In this document: positions 24,570-32,874 of the stretch, piece after piece | Layout: every line of letters starts with the position of its first letter | Numbering within the stretch: the stretch's first letter is position 1 | Origin: Wolinella sp052173415 | GTDB lineage: Bacteria; Campylobacterota; Campylobacteria; Campylobacterales; Helicobacteraceae | NCBI GenBank assembly: GCA_052173415.1 | Contig: JBQMYQ010000003.1 | Coordinates: 1-64,000 of the forward strand | Length of the DNA stretch: 64,000 nt | Direction: 5' to 3' | Notes under the pieces: generated by a model | The model's database searches: none | The model's input: the letters and a program-made list of their open reading frames with translations, nothing else | What the model was told of the DNA's origin: nothing | Program-made: the position numbers and the translations under genes

Positions 24570-25484
24570 CTATGCTCCTTTGTATGCTTTGATATAGATT
24601 CTCCTAGGGGCGGGATAGCCCTCGATCGTCTCTTCGCTTGAGCGCAAAAAATCCTCCAAACTCTCGGAATCTACCCACTCAGTCTTGCGTTGCTCCTCGC
24701 TATTTGTCTGCGAAATCGCCAGCGTCTCTATTCCTTTAAAATTAGCGCGCGCAAGCCAGTTTCTAAGCGCATTCTCCGTAGGGATAAAATAGACGTTGGG
24801 CATTTTAGCGTAACGCCCATTGGGAGTGAGAGCCACCTCATCGCTGCCCGCAATCATGAGCGTATCTAAAATCAGCTCGCCCCCGACTTTCAGGGCTTTA
24901 CTAAGGCTCTTTAACGTCTGAACGGGATCACTCCGATGATAGAGCACGCCTAGGCAAAAAATCGTATCAAAACGCTTCCCATACCCCTCCAAATGCTCCA
25001 CGCCCAGCATCTCAAACCTAATCGGAGCGTTGATAAAGCGATTGATAAAATCAAACTGCGTGCGATAAAGGGGCGAGGGGTCAAAACCCGTAAGGCTTTT
25101 GGGCGACTTCTCGAGCATGCGAAACATGTAATAGCCATTATTGCAGCCCACATCGGCGACTTCCTTGCCCTTAAGATCAATGTATGGCTCAAGCAGTGCG
25201 TATTTTTTGGAGCTCACCCATTCACTATCAATCAAAAGCTCGCCTAATGCAAAAGGTCCTTTACGCCAAGGCTTCAGATTCCGTGCAAAATCCCTAATCG
25301 CCGCTTCTTGCGCCTCATGTTCGGGCGTGCGCTCCCATACGATTCCCACCGTCTCGCCTAGCGTTATTTTGCAATTTTTGGGAATCAAAAGCCGCCCAAG
25401 CTCCTCACGCAAGGGGGCAATATTTTTTTGGGCAAAAAAGCTCGCCTCGCGCTCGGCAATGAGCCTTTGTATCTCCTCAGTCAC
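24570..25484 (-). CDS. cmoB: tRNA uridine-5-oxyacetic acid(34) synthase CmoB
   Basis: Uses carboxy-SAM to make 5-carboxymethoxyuridine at the wobble position of tRNAs. It has 304 residues. The methyltransferase-like Rossmann motif is VADVGCNNGYYMFRMLE near residue 105, followed by LTGFDPSPLYRTQFDFINRF and FDTIFCLGVLYHRSDPVQTL. The N-terminal part carries KPWRKGPFALGELLIDSEWV, also typical. The start is a GTG overlapping the end of the small lipoprotein gene by eight bases. The partner CmoA is not in this window. Confidence 0.95.
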   Translation of the reverse strand: MTEEIQRLIAEREASFFAQKNIAPLREELGRLLIPKNCKITLGETVGIVWERTPEHEAQEAAIRDFARNLKPWRKGPFALGELLIDSEWVSSKKYALLEPYIDLKGKEVADVGCNNGYYMFRMLEKSPKSLTGFDPSPLYRTQFDFINRFINAPIRFEMLGVEHLEGYGKRFDTIFCLGVLYHRSDPVQTLKSLSKALKVGGELILDTLMIAGSDEVALTPNGRYAKMPNVYFIPTENALRNWLARANFKGIETLAISQTNSEEQRKTEWVDSESLEDFLRSSEETIEGYPAPRRIYIKAYKGA

Positions 25485-25674
25485 GATCTTTTAGCCCAAA
25501 ATCACGATATTTCAAAAAATTGCTCGAAGGGCACTTCTCTTTGTAGTTCCCCTGGGAATCGTAATAGACCTCTTTTTCGTCGTAAAGGTTGGGCGAGAGT
25601 CCGCACTGATTATGATGGACGCACCCGCCTAAAAGCGCGATTATTAGGGCGATTCCCACAAATAATAGGCGCAT
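25477..25674 (-). CDS. Small lipoprotein of unknown function
   Basis: A 65-residue protein starting MRLLFVGIALIIALLGGCVH, with a clear lipoprotein signal peptide and LGGC lipobox at Cys18. The mature part is only about 48 residues, polar, with two further cysteines (Cys24 and Cys48) that could pair, and many Tyr, Asp and Lys. It has a good AAGGAG site. It is sandwiched between the GNAT gene (stop at the edge of its ribosome-binding site) and cmoB (overlap of eight bases). No family was recognised. Confidence 0.75.
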   Translation of the reverse strand: MRLLFVGIALIIALLGGCVHHNQCGLSPNLYDEKEVYYDSQGNYKEKCPSSNFLKYRDFGLKDRD

Positions 25675-25675
25675 A

Positions 25676-26260
25676 TCACTCCTTTGGATAAATCATACGA
25701 GTGTAACGATGGCCCCCGATAAGACGCTCGCCATCATCGCTAAATCCGAGCCTCGCATAATATTCTTTGAGCGAGATTTTATCACAATCAACCAATAGGG
25801 AAACGCGCTGCACATTCATTGTTTTTGCGCGCAATATAGCATGCATGATGAGCTTTCGCGCGATTCCTCGATTCCTGTGCTGAGGCTTCACTGCAAGGGA
25901 ATCGATATAAAAATCGCCCTTTTCGCACTCCACTTCGATATTTTGCGCGATTCCTATCGTGTGCAAATGCCTTAAAATAGGCTCATCTAAGCTCCTCGCC
26001 TCATCGCCTAGATAGCAATTAATTGCCCCCATAACCTCGCTAGATTCCGCGCAGGAATCGCCGAGTGTATCCTCACGATAGAGCCACACACCCTCGTAGC
26101 CTATGCGACTTTTTGGGTTTAGAAAATACTGCTCCAGTGTCGATAAAATCGTCGCCTCATCGCTACTTCCCGTCAAAATCTCCGCAATTTCGCCCATCGC
26201 CTCCCGCAATAGTGCTACAGCCTCTTTTGCATCATTTGGTTTTGCTTGCACGATTCCCAA
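25676..26260 (-). CDS. GNAT-family N-acetyltransferase
   Basis: Predicted acetyl-CoA-dependent acetyltransferase of about 194 residues. The acetyl-CoA binding core is IDSLAVKPQHRNRGIARKLI near residue 135, followed by VSLLVDCDKISLKEYYARLG and FSDDGERL, the usual end of the fold. The N-terminal half is variable. The start chosen is TTG with GGAGC seven bases upstream, because the frame extends further without a good site. The substrate is unknown. It is first of a three-gene unit with the small lipoprotein and cmoB. Confidence 0.85.
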   Translation of the reverse strand: MGIVQAKPNDAKEAVALLREAMGEIAEILTGSSDEATILSTLEQYFLNPKSRIGYEGVWLYREDTLGDSCAESSEVMGAINCYLGDEARSLDEPILRHLHTIGIAQNIEVECEKGDFYIDSLAVKPQHRNRGIARKLIMHAILRAKTMNVQRVSLLVDCDKISLKEYYARLGFSDDGERLIGGHRYTRMIYPKE

Positions 26261-26363
26261 TTTTATTGCTCCTTTTTGAGAATTAATCCCAAATATTTGT
26301 GCATAAACACTTAAATGTATCATTTCATTTGAGATTTTATATTTTTAAAAGCTTCATTTATTA

Positions 26364-26392
26364 TATAATTATGCGACTGTCACATGATGACA
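26364..26392 (+). promoter_or_regulatory. Promoter -10 box and palindromic operator before the CI-like repressor
   Basis: TATAAT (first six bases) is followed about nine bases later by TGTCA-catga-TGACA, an inverted repeat of five-base arms that would fall at or just after the transcription start. A repressor bound there would block its own promoter, the usual arrangement for phage-type repressors. The gene starts about 50 bases downstream. Binding is inferred. Confidence 0.5.
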
Positions 26393-26443
26393 CATACAAA
26401 TTATGAACCGAATACTACAAATCAGAGCGACTGGAGGCGCACC

Positions 26444-26809
26444 ATGAAGGAGACCATAGGACAACGATTCAAAACTGCTATCGAGAAGAAATACGGGCGT
26501 TTTGAGAATAAGGTAATCGCCCAAAAATACGGTATGTCCGAACAAGCAGTGATTAAGTTCAAACGCGATGACAACCTGACTAAATCAATGATCGAAATCG
26601 CCAAAGAAGAGGGAATCAACCTCAACTACCTGAGTAATGGCATCGGCGAGGTCTTTTTGGATCAGACACAAGAGTGCGCAAAAGAGCATGTGATTGGTGA
26701 GAGTGACTTCAGGGAGATGATGGGAGAGATTCTTTCACTTGATCTTAACACTAAAGAGTATATGTATCACAAAATTAAAGCGGAACTTCTTTTTCTAAAA
26801 CGAAAGTAG
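26444..26809 (+). CDS. Orphan CI-like helix-turn-helix repressor
   Basis: A 121-residue protein starting at an ATG with GGAGG six bases upstream; the frame is open 20 codons earlier but without a site. The N-terminal 65 residues look like the bacteriophage CI repressor DNA-binding domain: RFKTAIEKKYGRFENKVIAQ, KYGMSEQAVIKFKRDDN and INLNYLSNGIGEVF, where the last segment is the typical LNWLLTGxG-like end. The C-terminal 50 residues are acidic and helical and lack the S24 peptidase part, so it would not self-cleave. No phage structural genes, integrase or repeats lie nearby. It could be a domesticated phage regulator. Confidence 0.75.
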   Translation: MKETIGQRFKTAIEKKYGRFENKVIAQKYGMSEQAVIKFKRDDNLTKSMIEIAKEEGINLNYLSNGIGEVFLDQTQECAKEHVIGESDFREMMGEILSLDLNTKEYMYHKIKAELLFLKRK

Positions 26810-26900
26810 TCTAACACCATTCTCGCTTTTTGTTTTATTGAATTAACTTACTCAATCACAGGAATTATCTAAAAACTATCTTTTAAAGCTACACCAAATA

Positions 26901-27521
26901 TCAAGAATCGCCTCGCATGCAAGTGAGCACCTCCTGCACGCTATCCACGATTTTCCAAAGCCTGCAATCCTGCTCTGAAATCGCCCCGCTTTTAAGTAGC
27001 TTCCCCCTGATCCACGCCTCAAGATCCTGCCAATATTCGCGTCCATAAAGTAACACCGCAGGGGCTTTGCTTTTACCCGTCTGCATGAGTGTTAGCACTT
27101 CAAAAAGCTCATCAAGCGTGCCAAAACCACCCGGAAGCACGATAAATGCGCTTGAATAATGCACAAACATAAGCTTGCGAATAAAAAAATAGTAAAACTC
27201 CATCTCCATATCTAGGTAGCCATTAGAACGTTGCTCGTGTGGCAAAATAATATTAAGCCCGATAGAGACTCCCCCACCCTCTTTTGCACCGCGATTTGCC
27301 GCCTCCATGATCCCAGGACCGCCCCCCGTGATGACCGCATAGCCACGCTGTGCTAAGGCTTTCCCAAGCTCACGCGCCTCTTTATAATAACGCTCCCCCT
27401 CGCCAAAACGCGCGCTACCAAAGACGCTCACTGCCGCGCCGATTCCCTCCAAGAATCCCGACGCACGCGCCAGCTCAGCGGCAATTCTCTCCTGGTTAAA
27501 AGGGGCTTCCTTTTTCGCCAT
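26901..27521 (-). CDS. LOG-family protein (TIGR00730, possible nucleotide 5'-monophosphate phosphoribohydrolase)
   Basis: A Rossmann-type protein of 206 residues. The two family motifs are YAVITGGGPGIMEAANRGAK near residue 65 and FIVLPGGFGTLDELFEVLTL near residue 130 (PGGxGTxxE). Relatives release free cytokinin-type bases or ribose 5-phosphate from nucleotides, and many are annotated as lysine decarboxylases by mistake. Here the role is probably nucleotide housekeeping. The ATG follows AAAGGAAAATTA. It stands alone, with a non-coding stretch of about 300 bases upstream. Confidence 0.88.
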   Translation of the reverse strand: MAKKEAPFNQERIAAELARASGFLEGIGAAVSVFGSARFGEGERYYKEARELGKALAQRGYAVITGGGPGIMEAANRGAKEGGGVSIGLNIILPHEQRSNGYLDMEMEFYYFFIRKLMFVHYSSAFIVLPGGFGTLDELFEVLTLMQTGKSKAPAVLLYGREYWQDLEAWIRGKLLKSGAISEQDCRLWKIVDSVQEVLTCMRGDS

Positions 27522-27834
27522 TAATTTTCCTTTTATCTTGTGATTTTGGATGTCCCGCCCGTGCATATTAAGAGAATCGCCAAAAGATTACCCCATCTAA
27601 GCAACTTTGATTTCACACACAAAGCGTTCGCTACGCTTCTAGCAAGGACAAAATGCCGCCATTTTACACAATTTGCAGATAAATTACGATATTCGTTAGA
27701 GGCGCGATTCCCACCTAGACGCAGATACATCCACACAGAGTAGATTTGCGAGGAATCGCGAAGATGAGTTTCGCCCCATACGCGATAGGGTGACCCTCGC
27801 GCGGAGCAAAAGAGGGATTCTTGCTTGAAGCTTA
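27522..27834. other. Non-coding stretch between the LOG-family gene and the pseudopilins
   Basis: No convincing gene was seen. The part nearest the LOG gene should hold its promoter. CGCGATAGGGTGACCCTCGCG near position 27780 can fold into a compact hairpin (AGGG/CCCT inside CGCG/CGCG). It has no T run on either strand, so it is not a standard terminator. Two GATTCC/GGAATC copies lie near 27704 and 27749. Confidence 0.5.
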
Positions 27835-28368
27835 TTACCTTTTTATTCTCTTGGCTACGATGGGGACTTCTGTGATTCCCGGCGTGCCGATCTTCCTGCA
27901 CACGGGAGTATCGCTTATATCTACGATGAGAGTGACTTCTTCCGGTGCGCTACCACCCCTATTTTCTATAAGTTTCATTCTGACGCATGCGTCCTGCTCA
28001 TTGGTAGCACTCCCGCCATTTTTTGAAAGAGTGCTATAAATGGCATCCGTGCCTCGAAAATCTACACCTTTTGTGGGGTAGGTCTCCCAGTTGGCTCTGT
28101 TGAGTTCAGCCACCCAACCAAAAGTTACCTCAATCAAAGGACTATATCCACCTCCGCCCGCATCTGGAATTATTCTAATCATCGTTCTCCCTTCCGATGC
28201 CACCATCGCGGGGAGAGCTTGCATGATTGTGCTCACATCCTGCCTAATCGCCACTACTTTGGCATCGATCCGATTTGCAGACATCTTAGGGATCGCAATC
28301 GCAGCGAGGATTCCTAGTATGACGACGATAAAAATAATCTCAATCATCGTAAAAGCGTGTCGTTTCAT
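27835..28368 (-). CDS. Type IV pilin-like pseudopilin
   Basis: A 177-residue secreted protein with a class III signal sequence: MKRHA, then FTMIEIIFIVVILGILAAIA. Cleavage would occur before Phe6, leaving the Glu at position +5 and a long hydrophobic helix. The rest is a variable globular domain with two cysteines that may pair. It lies 12 bases after a second pseudopilin gene, and both are likely cut by the prepilin peptidase encoded at 21860-22645. In Campylobacter such proteins belong to a type II secretion-like DNA-uptake system (Cts), since H. pylori instead uses ComB. Which one applies here is inferred. Confidence 0.88.
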   Translation of the reverse strand: MKRHAFTMIEIIFIVVILGILAAIAIPKMSANRIDAKVVAIRQDVSTIMQALPAMVASEGRTMIRIIPDAGGGGYSPLIEVTFGWVAELNRANWETYPTKGVDFRGTDAIYSTLSKNGGSATNEQDACVRMKLIENRGGSAPEEVTLIVDISDTPVCRKIGTPGITEVPIVAKRIKR

Positions 28369-28380
28369 TTCAACTCCCTA

Positions 28381-28884
28381 TTAAAATTTTATGCTTTTGC
28401 CTGTGAGCGGGATATTTAGACCGCCCCGCGGCACTCCGAGCTCCTCGCACCCTCCACCGCCACCTACTTCAAACTTGAGGTATCTCTGATTTGCGGCGAT
28501 CCCCTCCACATCGCTGGGATCAGGCGCGACTTCAAAGGAGATTATCAAGCATGATCCCAAGCCACTATTAGGTGGCTGGCTAGAATATCCCGAATACATG
28601 GCATAAATCGCGGTCGCATCATTCATCGAGCCATGGCGCACGGGTTTCTCCACGCCCCAGTTGATTTTATTGAGCACAACCGCATCGGAGAATTTCGTGA
28701 CCATAGCCTCCCCGCGACCCATCGTCATCACAGGAATCGCCTGCATAGTAGTCTCGATATCTTGGGAGATGGAGAGGATTTTGGAGTCTTCACGGCTTGT
28801 CGCGAGCTTGGCGACGGCGGCTAAGAGCCCTAGAATCATAACGATAAATACAAGCTCGATCATTGTAAAGCCACGTCTACTCAT
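28381..28884 (-). CDS. Type IV pilin-like pseudopilin, second copy
   Basis: A 167-residue protein with the same kind of N-terminus as its neighbour: MSRRG, then FTMIELVFIVMILGLLAAVA, cleavable after Gly5 with Glu at +5. The two proteins share the following ISQDIETTMQAIP / IRQDVSTIMQALP segment, so they are diverged duplicates. The C-terminal domain has a GGGGG run and two cysteines. It is first of the pair. A candidate promoter (TATACT-like boxes) lies about 110 bases upstream on this strand. Confidence 0.88.
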   Translation of the reverse strand: MSRRGFTMIELVFIVMILGLLAAVAKLATSREDSKILSISQDIETTMQAIPVMTMGRGEAMVTKFSDAVVLNKINWGVEKPVRHGSMNDATAIYAMYSGYSSQPPNSGLGSCLIISFEVAPDPSDVEGIAANQRYLKFEVGGGGGCEELGVPRGGLNIPLTGKSIKF

Positions 28885-29164
28885 GCCCTATTCCTTAGGG
28901 ATAAGCTATCTTAAAAGCTACCCCCTATTTAGGCAAAGAAGGAGGAAAACAACGACGCACCCCGATGATAGCGCAAGAAAGATTCTTGAATGAGTATATA
29001 GTATATTAGGTGGGGGAAATTATCATACATTTTGACATATACGAGAAATGGCTCAGGAGAAATTGCTTTGATTTTCTGCGCCAATAAGGGAAACGGGTGG
29101 GATAAAAATCAAAGCAAGGGGCGCAAATATAAGGAACGCAAATGCCAAAGCGCGCCACCTTTTG
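28885..29164. other. Intergenic region before the pseudopilins
   Basis: It separates the pseudopilin pair from the end of accA. It holds AT-rich TATATAGTATATT around 29000 that could serve as the pseudopilin promoter on the minus strand. No gene was seen apart from a trivial 8-codon frame. No terminator-like hairpin was obvious after accA. Confidence 0.4.
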
Positions 29165-30106
29165 TTAAGAATCGTGCACTTCGCTGAAGCTTCCAAGACT
29201 CATCAGCCGCTCATATCGTCGCTGCAAATAGTCCTTATCCGCGCGAATCTCCTCGAGATTTGCAAGAAAATACTTCGCTATATTCGCCGCCGCGCCCTCT
29301 TTATCGCGATGTGCGCCGATTTTTGGCTCATCGACAATCCTATCGATGAGTCTAGCCTTCAAAAGCTCATCGGGCGTAATCTTCATTGCTTTGGTCGCGC
29401 TCTCAATCTTGGTAGGGTCATTCCACAAAATCGCCGCGCACCCCTCAGGCGAAATGACGCTAAAGACGGAATAACGCATCATCGCAAGGCGATCCGCCAC
29501 ACCGACCGCGAGCGCACCGCCACTGCCTCCCTCGCCAATCACAACGGAAATCACGGGGATCTTCAGCTGGCTAAATTCCTGAAGATTTTTCGCAATCGCC
29601 TCGCTCTGCCCGCGCTCCTCCGCGCCGATTCCCGGATAAGCCCCCGGAGTATCCACAAGCATCAAAAGCGGAATTTCAAAACGCTCCGCAAGCTTTGCGA
29701 CGCGAAGAGCTTTGCGATAGCCCTCAGGATTGGGCATGCCAAAGTTTCGCGCGAGCTTATTCTTCGTCCCGCGCCCTTTCTCTTCGCCAATCACGATCAC
29801 CTTCTCGTCCCCGATGTAGCCCAAAAAAGCCACAATCGCCCCATCATCGCTAAAGTGCCGATCGCCATGAATTTCGTAGCTATTTTTCATCATGAGCTTG
29901 ATGTAGTCCATCGCATAAGGGCGATCTGGATGGCGCGCAAGCTGGAGCTTTTGATAATCAGAGAGGTTAGAATAGACGCGCTCCACCTCTTTGTGCAGGT
30001 CTTTTTCCAAAATCTCTTTTGCAGGCTGGTCGCCCTTAATCAGGGCGGACTCAATCTCGTCTTGAAGGTTCTTAATCTTTTGCTCAAAATCCAAATAGGT
30101 GGCCAT
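29165..30106 (-). CDS. accA: Acetyl-CoA carboxylase carboxyltransferase subunit alpha
   Basis: Alpha half of the carboxyltransferase that makes malonyl-CoA for fatty-acid synthesis. It has 313 residues. The N-terminal YLDFEQKIKNLQDEIESALI helix and the core HGDRHFSDDGAIVAFLGYIG, then LLMLVDTPGAYPGIGAEERG and VIGEGGSGGALAVGVADRLA, are diagnostic. It follows fabF by 15 bases, giving the run fabG-acpP-fabF-accA. The same order occurs in H. pylori. The beta subunit accD is not in the window. Confidence 0.97.
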   Translation of the reverse strand: MATYLDFEQKIKNLQDEIESALIKGDQPAKEILEKDLHKEVERVYSNLSDYQKLQLARHPDRPYAMDYIKLMMKNSYEIHGDRHFSDDGAIVAFLGYIGDEKVIVIGEEKGRGTKNKLARNFGMPNPEGYRKALRVAKLAERFEIPLLMLVDTPGAYPGIGAEERGQSEAIAKNLQEFSQLKIPVISVVIGEGGSGGALAVGVADRLAMMRYSVFSVISPEGCAAILWNDPTKIESATKAMKITPDELLKARLIDRIVDEPKIGAHRDKEGAAANIAKYFLANLEEIRADKDYLQRRYERLMSLGSFSEVHDS

Positions 30107-30121
30107 GATTTCACTCCCAAA

Positions 30122-31363
30122 TTAGAGTTTCTTGAATATCACTACTCCATTTGTCCCACCAAAGCCAAATGAGTTGCTCATGACGGTCGTAATATTCGCA
30201 TCACGCGCGCTATTGGGAATATAATCAAGGTCGCACTCTGGATCTTGTGTCTCGTAATTGATCGTCGGAGGCAAAATTCCCGCCTGCATAGCCATAAGAG
30301 AAATTACCGCCTCTATCGCGCCCGCCGCACCAAGACAATGTCCAATCTGCCCCTTTGTAGAGCTCACAGGAGGGACATTCTCTTTTGAGCCAAAAGCGAC
30401 CTTCAGTGCCATACTCTCATAGAGGTCGTTATATTTTGTGCTAGTTCCGTGTGCGTTGATGTAACCAATGGAAACATTTGCCATCTTCAATGCCGCCCTC
30501 ATCGCCCTTAGCGCGCCCTCGCCATTGGGTGCTGGGGTCGTGATGTGATTTGCATCACCACTTTCGCCAAAGCCAATGAGCTCACCATAAATCGTCGCAC
30601 CGCGCTTTTTCGCCGTCTCATACTCTTCAAGCACCAGCGACGCCGCGCCCTCGCCCATGACAAAGCCGTTACGATTCGCATCAAAAGGTCGCGAAGCCTT
30701 CTGAGGCTCATCATTGAAATCACTCAGAGCTTTCATTGCCGCGAAACCGCCGATTCCCACTCCACAAATTGCCGACTCAGCCGCGATGACCAACATCCGC
30801 TCCGCTCCGCCAAGCATAATAGTCTTACTCGCCTCAATAATGCCATGTGTGCCCGCTGCACACGCGGTTACGCTTGAGACGTTCGGCCCTTTAATCCCAT
30901 AATCAATGGAGACAAATCCGCCCAGCATATTCACAAGCGAAGAGGGGATAAAAAAGGGCGAAATACGCTTTGGACCACGCTCAGCGTTGATGACAGAGTT
31001 TTTCTCAATGTTTGGAAGTCCTCCGATTCCTGAAGCGGAGCTAATCCCGAAACGATCAGGGTCAACCCCCTCTAGCAGATGACCATCGCTCGCTAATAAA
31101 CCCGAATCCTGCATTGCCTCTCTAGCCGCTTGAAGCCCCAGCTGTATGAAACGATCCGCCTTTTTGACTTCTTTGGGATCCATGACGAGTGTTGGGTCAA
31201 AATCGACAATTTCTCCCGCGATTTTGACGGGGAAATCCTCCACATCAAAGCAAGAGATTCTTTTAATTCCGCATTTCCCATCGACAATGGCTCTAAAAGA
31301 ATCCCCTCTATTATGACCTAATGAGTTGATCATTCCGATTCCTGTTACAACAACTCTGCGCAC
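30122..31363 (-). CDS. fabF: 3-oxoacyl-[acyl-carrier-protein] synthase II
   Basis: Elongating condensing enzyme of fatty-acid synthesis, 413 residues. The catalytic cysteine lies in SSVTACAAGTHGIIEASKTI near residue 165, and the two histidines in INAHGTSTKYNDLYE and TKGQIGHCLGAAGAIEA. The final NSFGFGGTNGVVIF segment is typical. The start is a GTG after AAGGAGTATTGC. acpP lies 78 bases upstream and accA 15 bases downstream, so the genes are likely co-transcribed. Confidence 0.97.
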   Translation of the reverse strand: MRRVVVTGIGMINSLGHNRGDSFRAIVDGKCGIKRISCFDVEDFPVKIAGEIVDFDPTLVMDPKEVKKADRFIQLGLQAAREAMQDSGLLASDGHLLEGVDPDRFGISSASGIGGLPNIEKNSVINAERGPKRISPFFIPSSLVNMLGGFVSIDYGIKGPNVSSVTACAAGTHGIIEASKTIMLGGAERMLVIAAESAICGVGIGGFAAMKALSDFNDEPQKASRPFDANRNGFVMGEGAASLVLEEYETAKKRGATIYGELIGFGESGDANHITTPAPNGEGALRAMRAALKMANVSIGYINAHGTSTKYNDLYESMALKVAFGSKENVPPVSSTKGQIGHCLGAAGAIEAVISLMAMQAGILPPTINYETQDPECDLDYIPNSARDANITTVMSNSFGFGGTNGVVIFKKL

Positions 31364-31441
31364 GCAATACTCCTTAAAAGGGCGGTATATTTATGGATGT
31401 AGTCTTGAGGCGCGAAATGCCTCAAGGAAGATAAGAGGAAG

Positions 31442-31672
31442 TTATTTGTGAGCCTCAATGTATCGCACTACATCTCCCACAGTAGCAATCTTTTCGGCTT
31501 CCTCATCGGGAATCTCAACGCTGAATTTCTCCTCAAGAGCCATAACAAGCTCCACGACATCAAGGGAATCTGCGCCTAAGTCTTCGACGAATTTAGACTC
31601 CTCTTTGACTTCTTCGGGATTCACATTGAGTTGCTCCACTACGACTTCTTTAATATCATCAAAAACAGCCAT
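31442..31672 (-). CDS. acpP: Acyl carrier protein
   Basis: Carries growing acyl chains on a phosphopantetheine arm. It has 76 acidic residues, and the attachment serine is in FVEDLGADSLDVVELVMALE near residue 36. The ATG follows AAAGGAG, so the upstream part of the open frame is not translated. It lies between fabG (about 70 bases upstream) and fabF. Strong ribosome-binding sites and compact size fit a highly expressed gene. Confidence 0.97.
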   Translation of the reverse strand: MAVFDDIKEVVVEQLNVNPEEVKEESKFVEDLGADSLDVVELVMALEEKFSVEIPDEEAEKIATVGDVVRYIEAHK

Positions 31673-31742
31673 TTCTATTTCTCCTTTGAATTCATTAGAC
31701 AGGTGTGCCATTGTAGCTAAAATTCCTTAAATATTATAGAAC

Positions 31743-32486
31743 CTACATATAGAGTCCGCCGTTAACCTTCAGCACTTCGCCTGTGATATAGCTCGAATAG
31801 TCACTCAAAAGATACGCAACGGCGTGAGCGACCTCGCTAGGCTCGCCAAAACGTCCTAGTGGGACATTCTTGATATAGGATTCCTTAATCTCGTCTTTAA
31901 GCCCTTGCGTCATGTCGGTGCGAATGAAACCGGGTGTAACGGAGTTAAAACGCACGCCCCGCGGAGCACCCTCAAATGCGAATGATTTTGTCATCGCAAT
32001 CATGCCGCCCTTACTCGCAGCGTAGTTGGTTTGCCCCGCATTCCCGCGCTCGCCCACGATTGATGAAATATTGACCACGCTTCCAAAACGCTGCTTACTC
32101 ATTGCTTTCAACGCCTCTCTGCTCCCGATGAACGCCGAAGTCAAATTCGCCTCAAGCACACTCTGAAACTCCTCAGTCTTCATGCGAATCGCTAATTTAT
32201 CATTTGTGATTCCTGCATTATTCACGAGATATGCAAGCTCACCATCACTATCAAGGATCGTCTTAATCCCCTCCACAAAAGCCACCTCATCGGTCGCATC
32301 AAACGATATGAGCGCCACCTGCGCGCCTTGCGCCTCAATCTCAGCCTTCAGCGCGTCGGCTAGCGTGCTCTGGCTTCGGTAGTTAATCCAAACTTTCAAT
32401 CCCATCTTTGCCAGCACACGCGCAATATCCGCACCGATTCCTCGACTTGAGCCAGTGATTAGGACGTTTTTTCCACTAAATTTCAT
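31743..32486 (-). CDS. fabG: 3-oxoacyl-[acyl-carrier-protein] reductase
   Basis: NADPH-dependent reductase of fatty-acid elongation, a short-chain dehydrogenase of 247 residues. The cofactor loop is VLITGSSRGIGADIARVLAK at the N-terminus, the catalytic Ser is in VVNISSIVGERGNAGQTNYA and YxxxK is NYAASKGGMIAMTKSFAFE. The C-terminus SSYITGEVLKVNGGLYM is standard for FabG. It is first of the fabG-acpP-fabF-accA unit, with a non-coding region of about 175 bases upstream toward rpsU. Confidence 0.97.
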   Translation of the reverse strand: MKFSGKNVLITGSSRGIGADIARVLAKMGLKVWINYRSQSTLADALKAEIEAQGAQVALISFDATDEVAFVEGIKTILDSDGELAYLVNNAGITNDKLAIRMKTEEFQSVLEANLTSAFIGSREALKAMSKQRFGSVVNISSIVGERGNAGQTNYAASKGGMIAMTKSFAFEGAPRGVRFNSVTPGFIRTDMTQGLKDEIKESYIKNVPLGRFGEPSEVAHAVAYLLSDYSSYITGEVLKVNGGLYM

Positions 32487-32661
32487 GCAAATCCTTTGTA
32501 GCGTAGTTTTGTAACATCTAAAGCGGGGATTTTAGCAAATTTTAGAAAGCCAAGATAAGGGCTAGGGGTTATGTAGCGTGGATTCCTGCTGGATTGCGTA
32601 GATTCTTGAGGTAGAAATGTCTAGTAAACCCCGCTACTGCATGGCAACGGAGTTTTACTGT
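32487..32661. other. Intergenic region between fabG and rpsU
   Basis: Likely holds the fabG promoter and the end of the rpsU transcript. An imperfect inverted repeat, AGTAAACCCCG...CGGAGTTTTACT (about 32620-32657), lies just after the rpsU stop and could end its transcript, but the stem has mismatches and no clean T run. One GATTCC copy is present near 32581. Confidence 0.35.
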
Positions 32662-32874
32662 TTATAGTCGCGATTCGTATCGGCGTAGCATATAGAGTCG
32701 TTTGAGCATCTTCTTGCGCGCATTAATTTTTTGCTTTTTGCGCTTTTCGGTCATCGGCTCAAAGAAACGCCTGGCTCGGCATTCTGTAACAATTAAATTA
32801 CGATCCGCTTGCTTTTTGAATCTTCGATGAGCCTCCTCAAAAGACTCCTGCTCTCGTGCTTTCACTCCGGGCAT
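32662..32874 (-). CDS. rpsU: Small ribosomal subunit protein S21
   Basis: Ribosomal protein bS21, 70 residues, very basic, with the family pattern EEAHRRFKKQADRNLIVTEC, then RARRFFEPMTEKRKKQK and a basic tail. The ATG follows AGGTGGTGAT. It stands upstream of fabG on the same strand, as in H. pylori. In other bacteria rpsU sits with dnaG and rpoD, so this placement is a group marker. It is transcribed from an AT-rich region shared with the divergent ccoG gene. Confidence 0.95.
   Translation of the reverse strand: MPGVKAREQESFEEAHRRFKKQADRNLIVTECRARRFFEPMTEKRKKQKINARKKMLKRLYMLRRYESRL

Noticed and set aside
27779..27800. Compact hairpin CGCGATAGGGTGACCCTCGCG as terminator of the pseudopilin genes
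   Set aside because: Position fits, but no T run follows on either strand.
29162..30172. A long plus-strand open frame of more than 300 codons opposite accA
   Set aside because: It is antisense to a clear accA, its translation has no recognisable domain and is rich in Arg, His and Leu as expected from a shadow frame, and it lacks a ribosome-binding site.
32622..32660. A small structured RNA between fabG and rpsU
   Set aside because: Only an imperfect inverted repeat is seen, without the conserved parts of SRP RNA, RNase P RNA or tmRNA.
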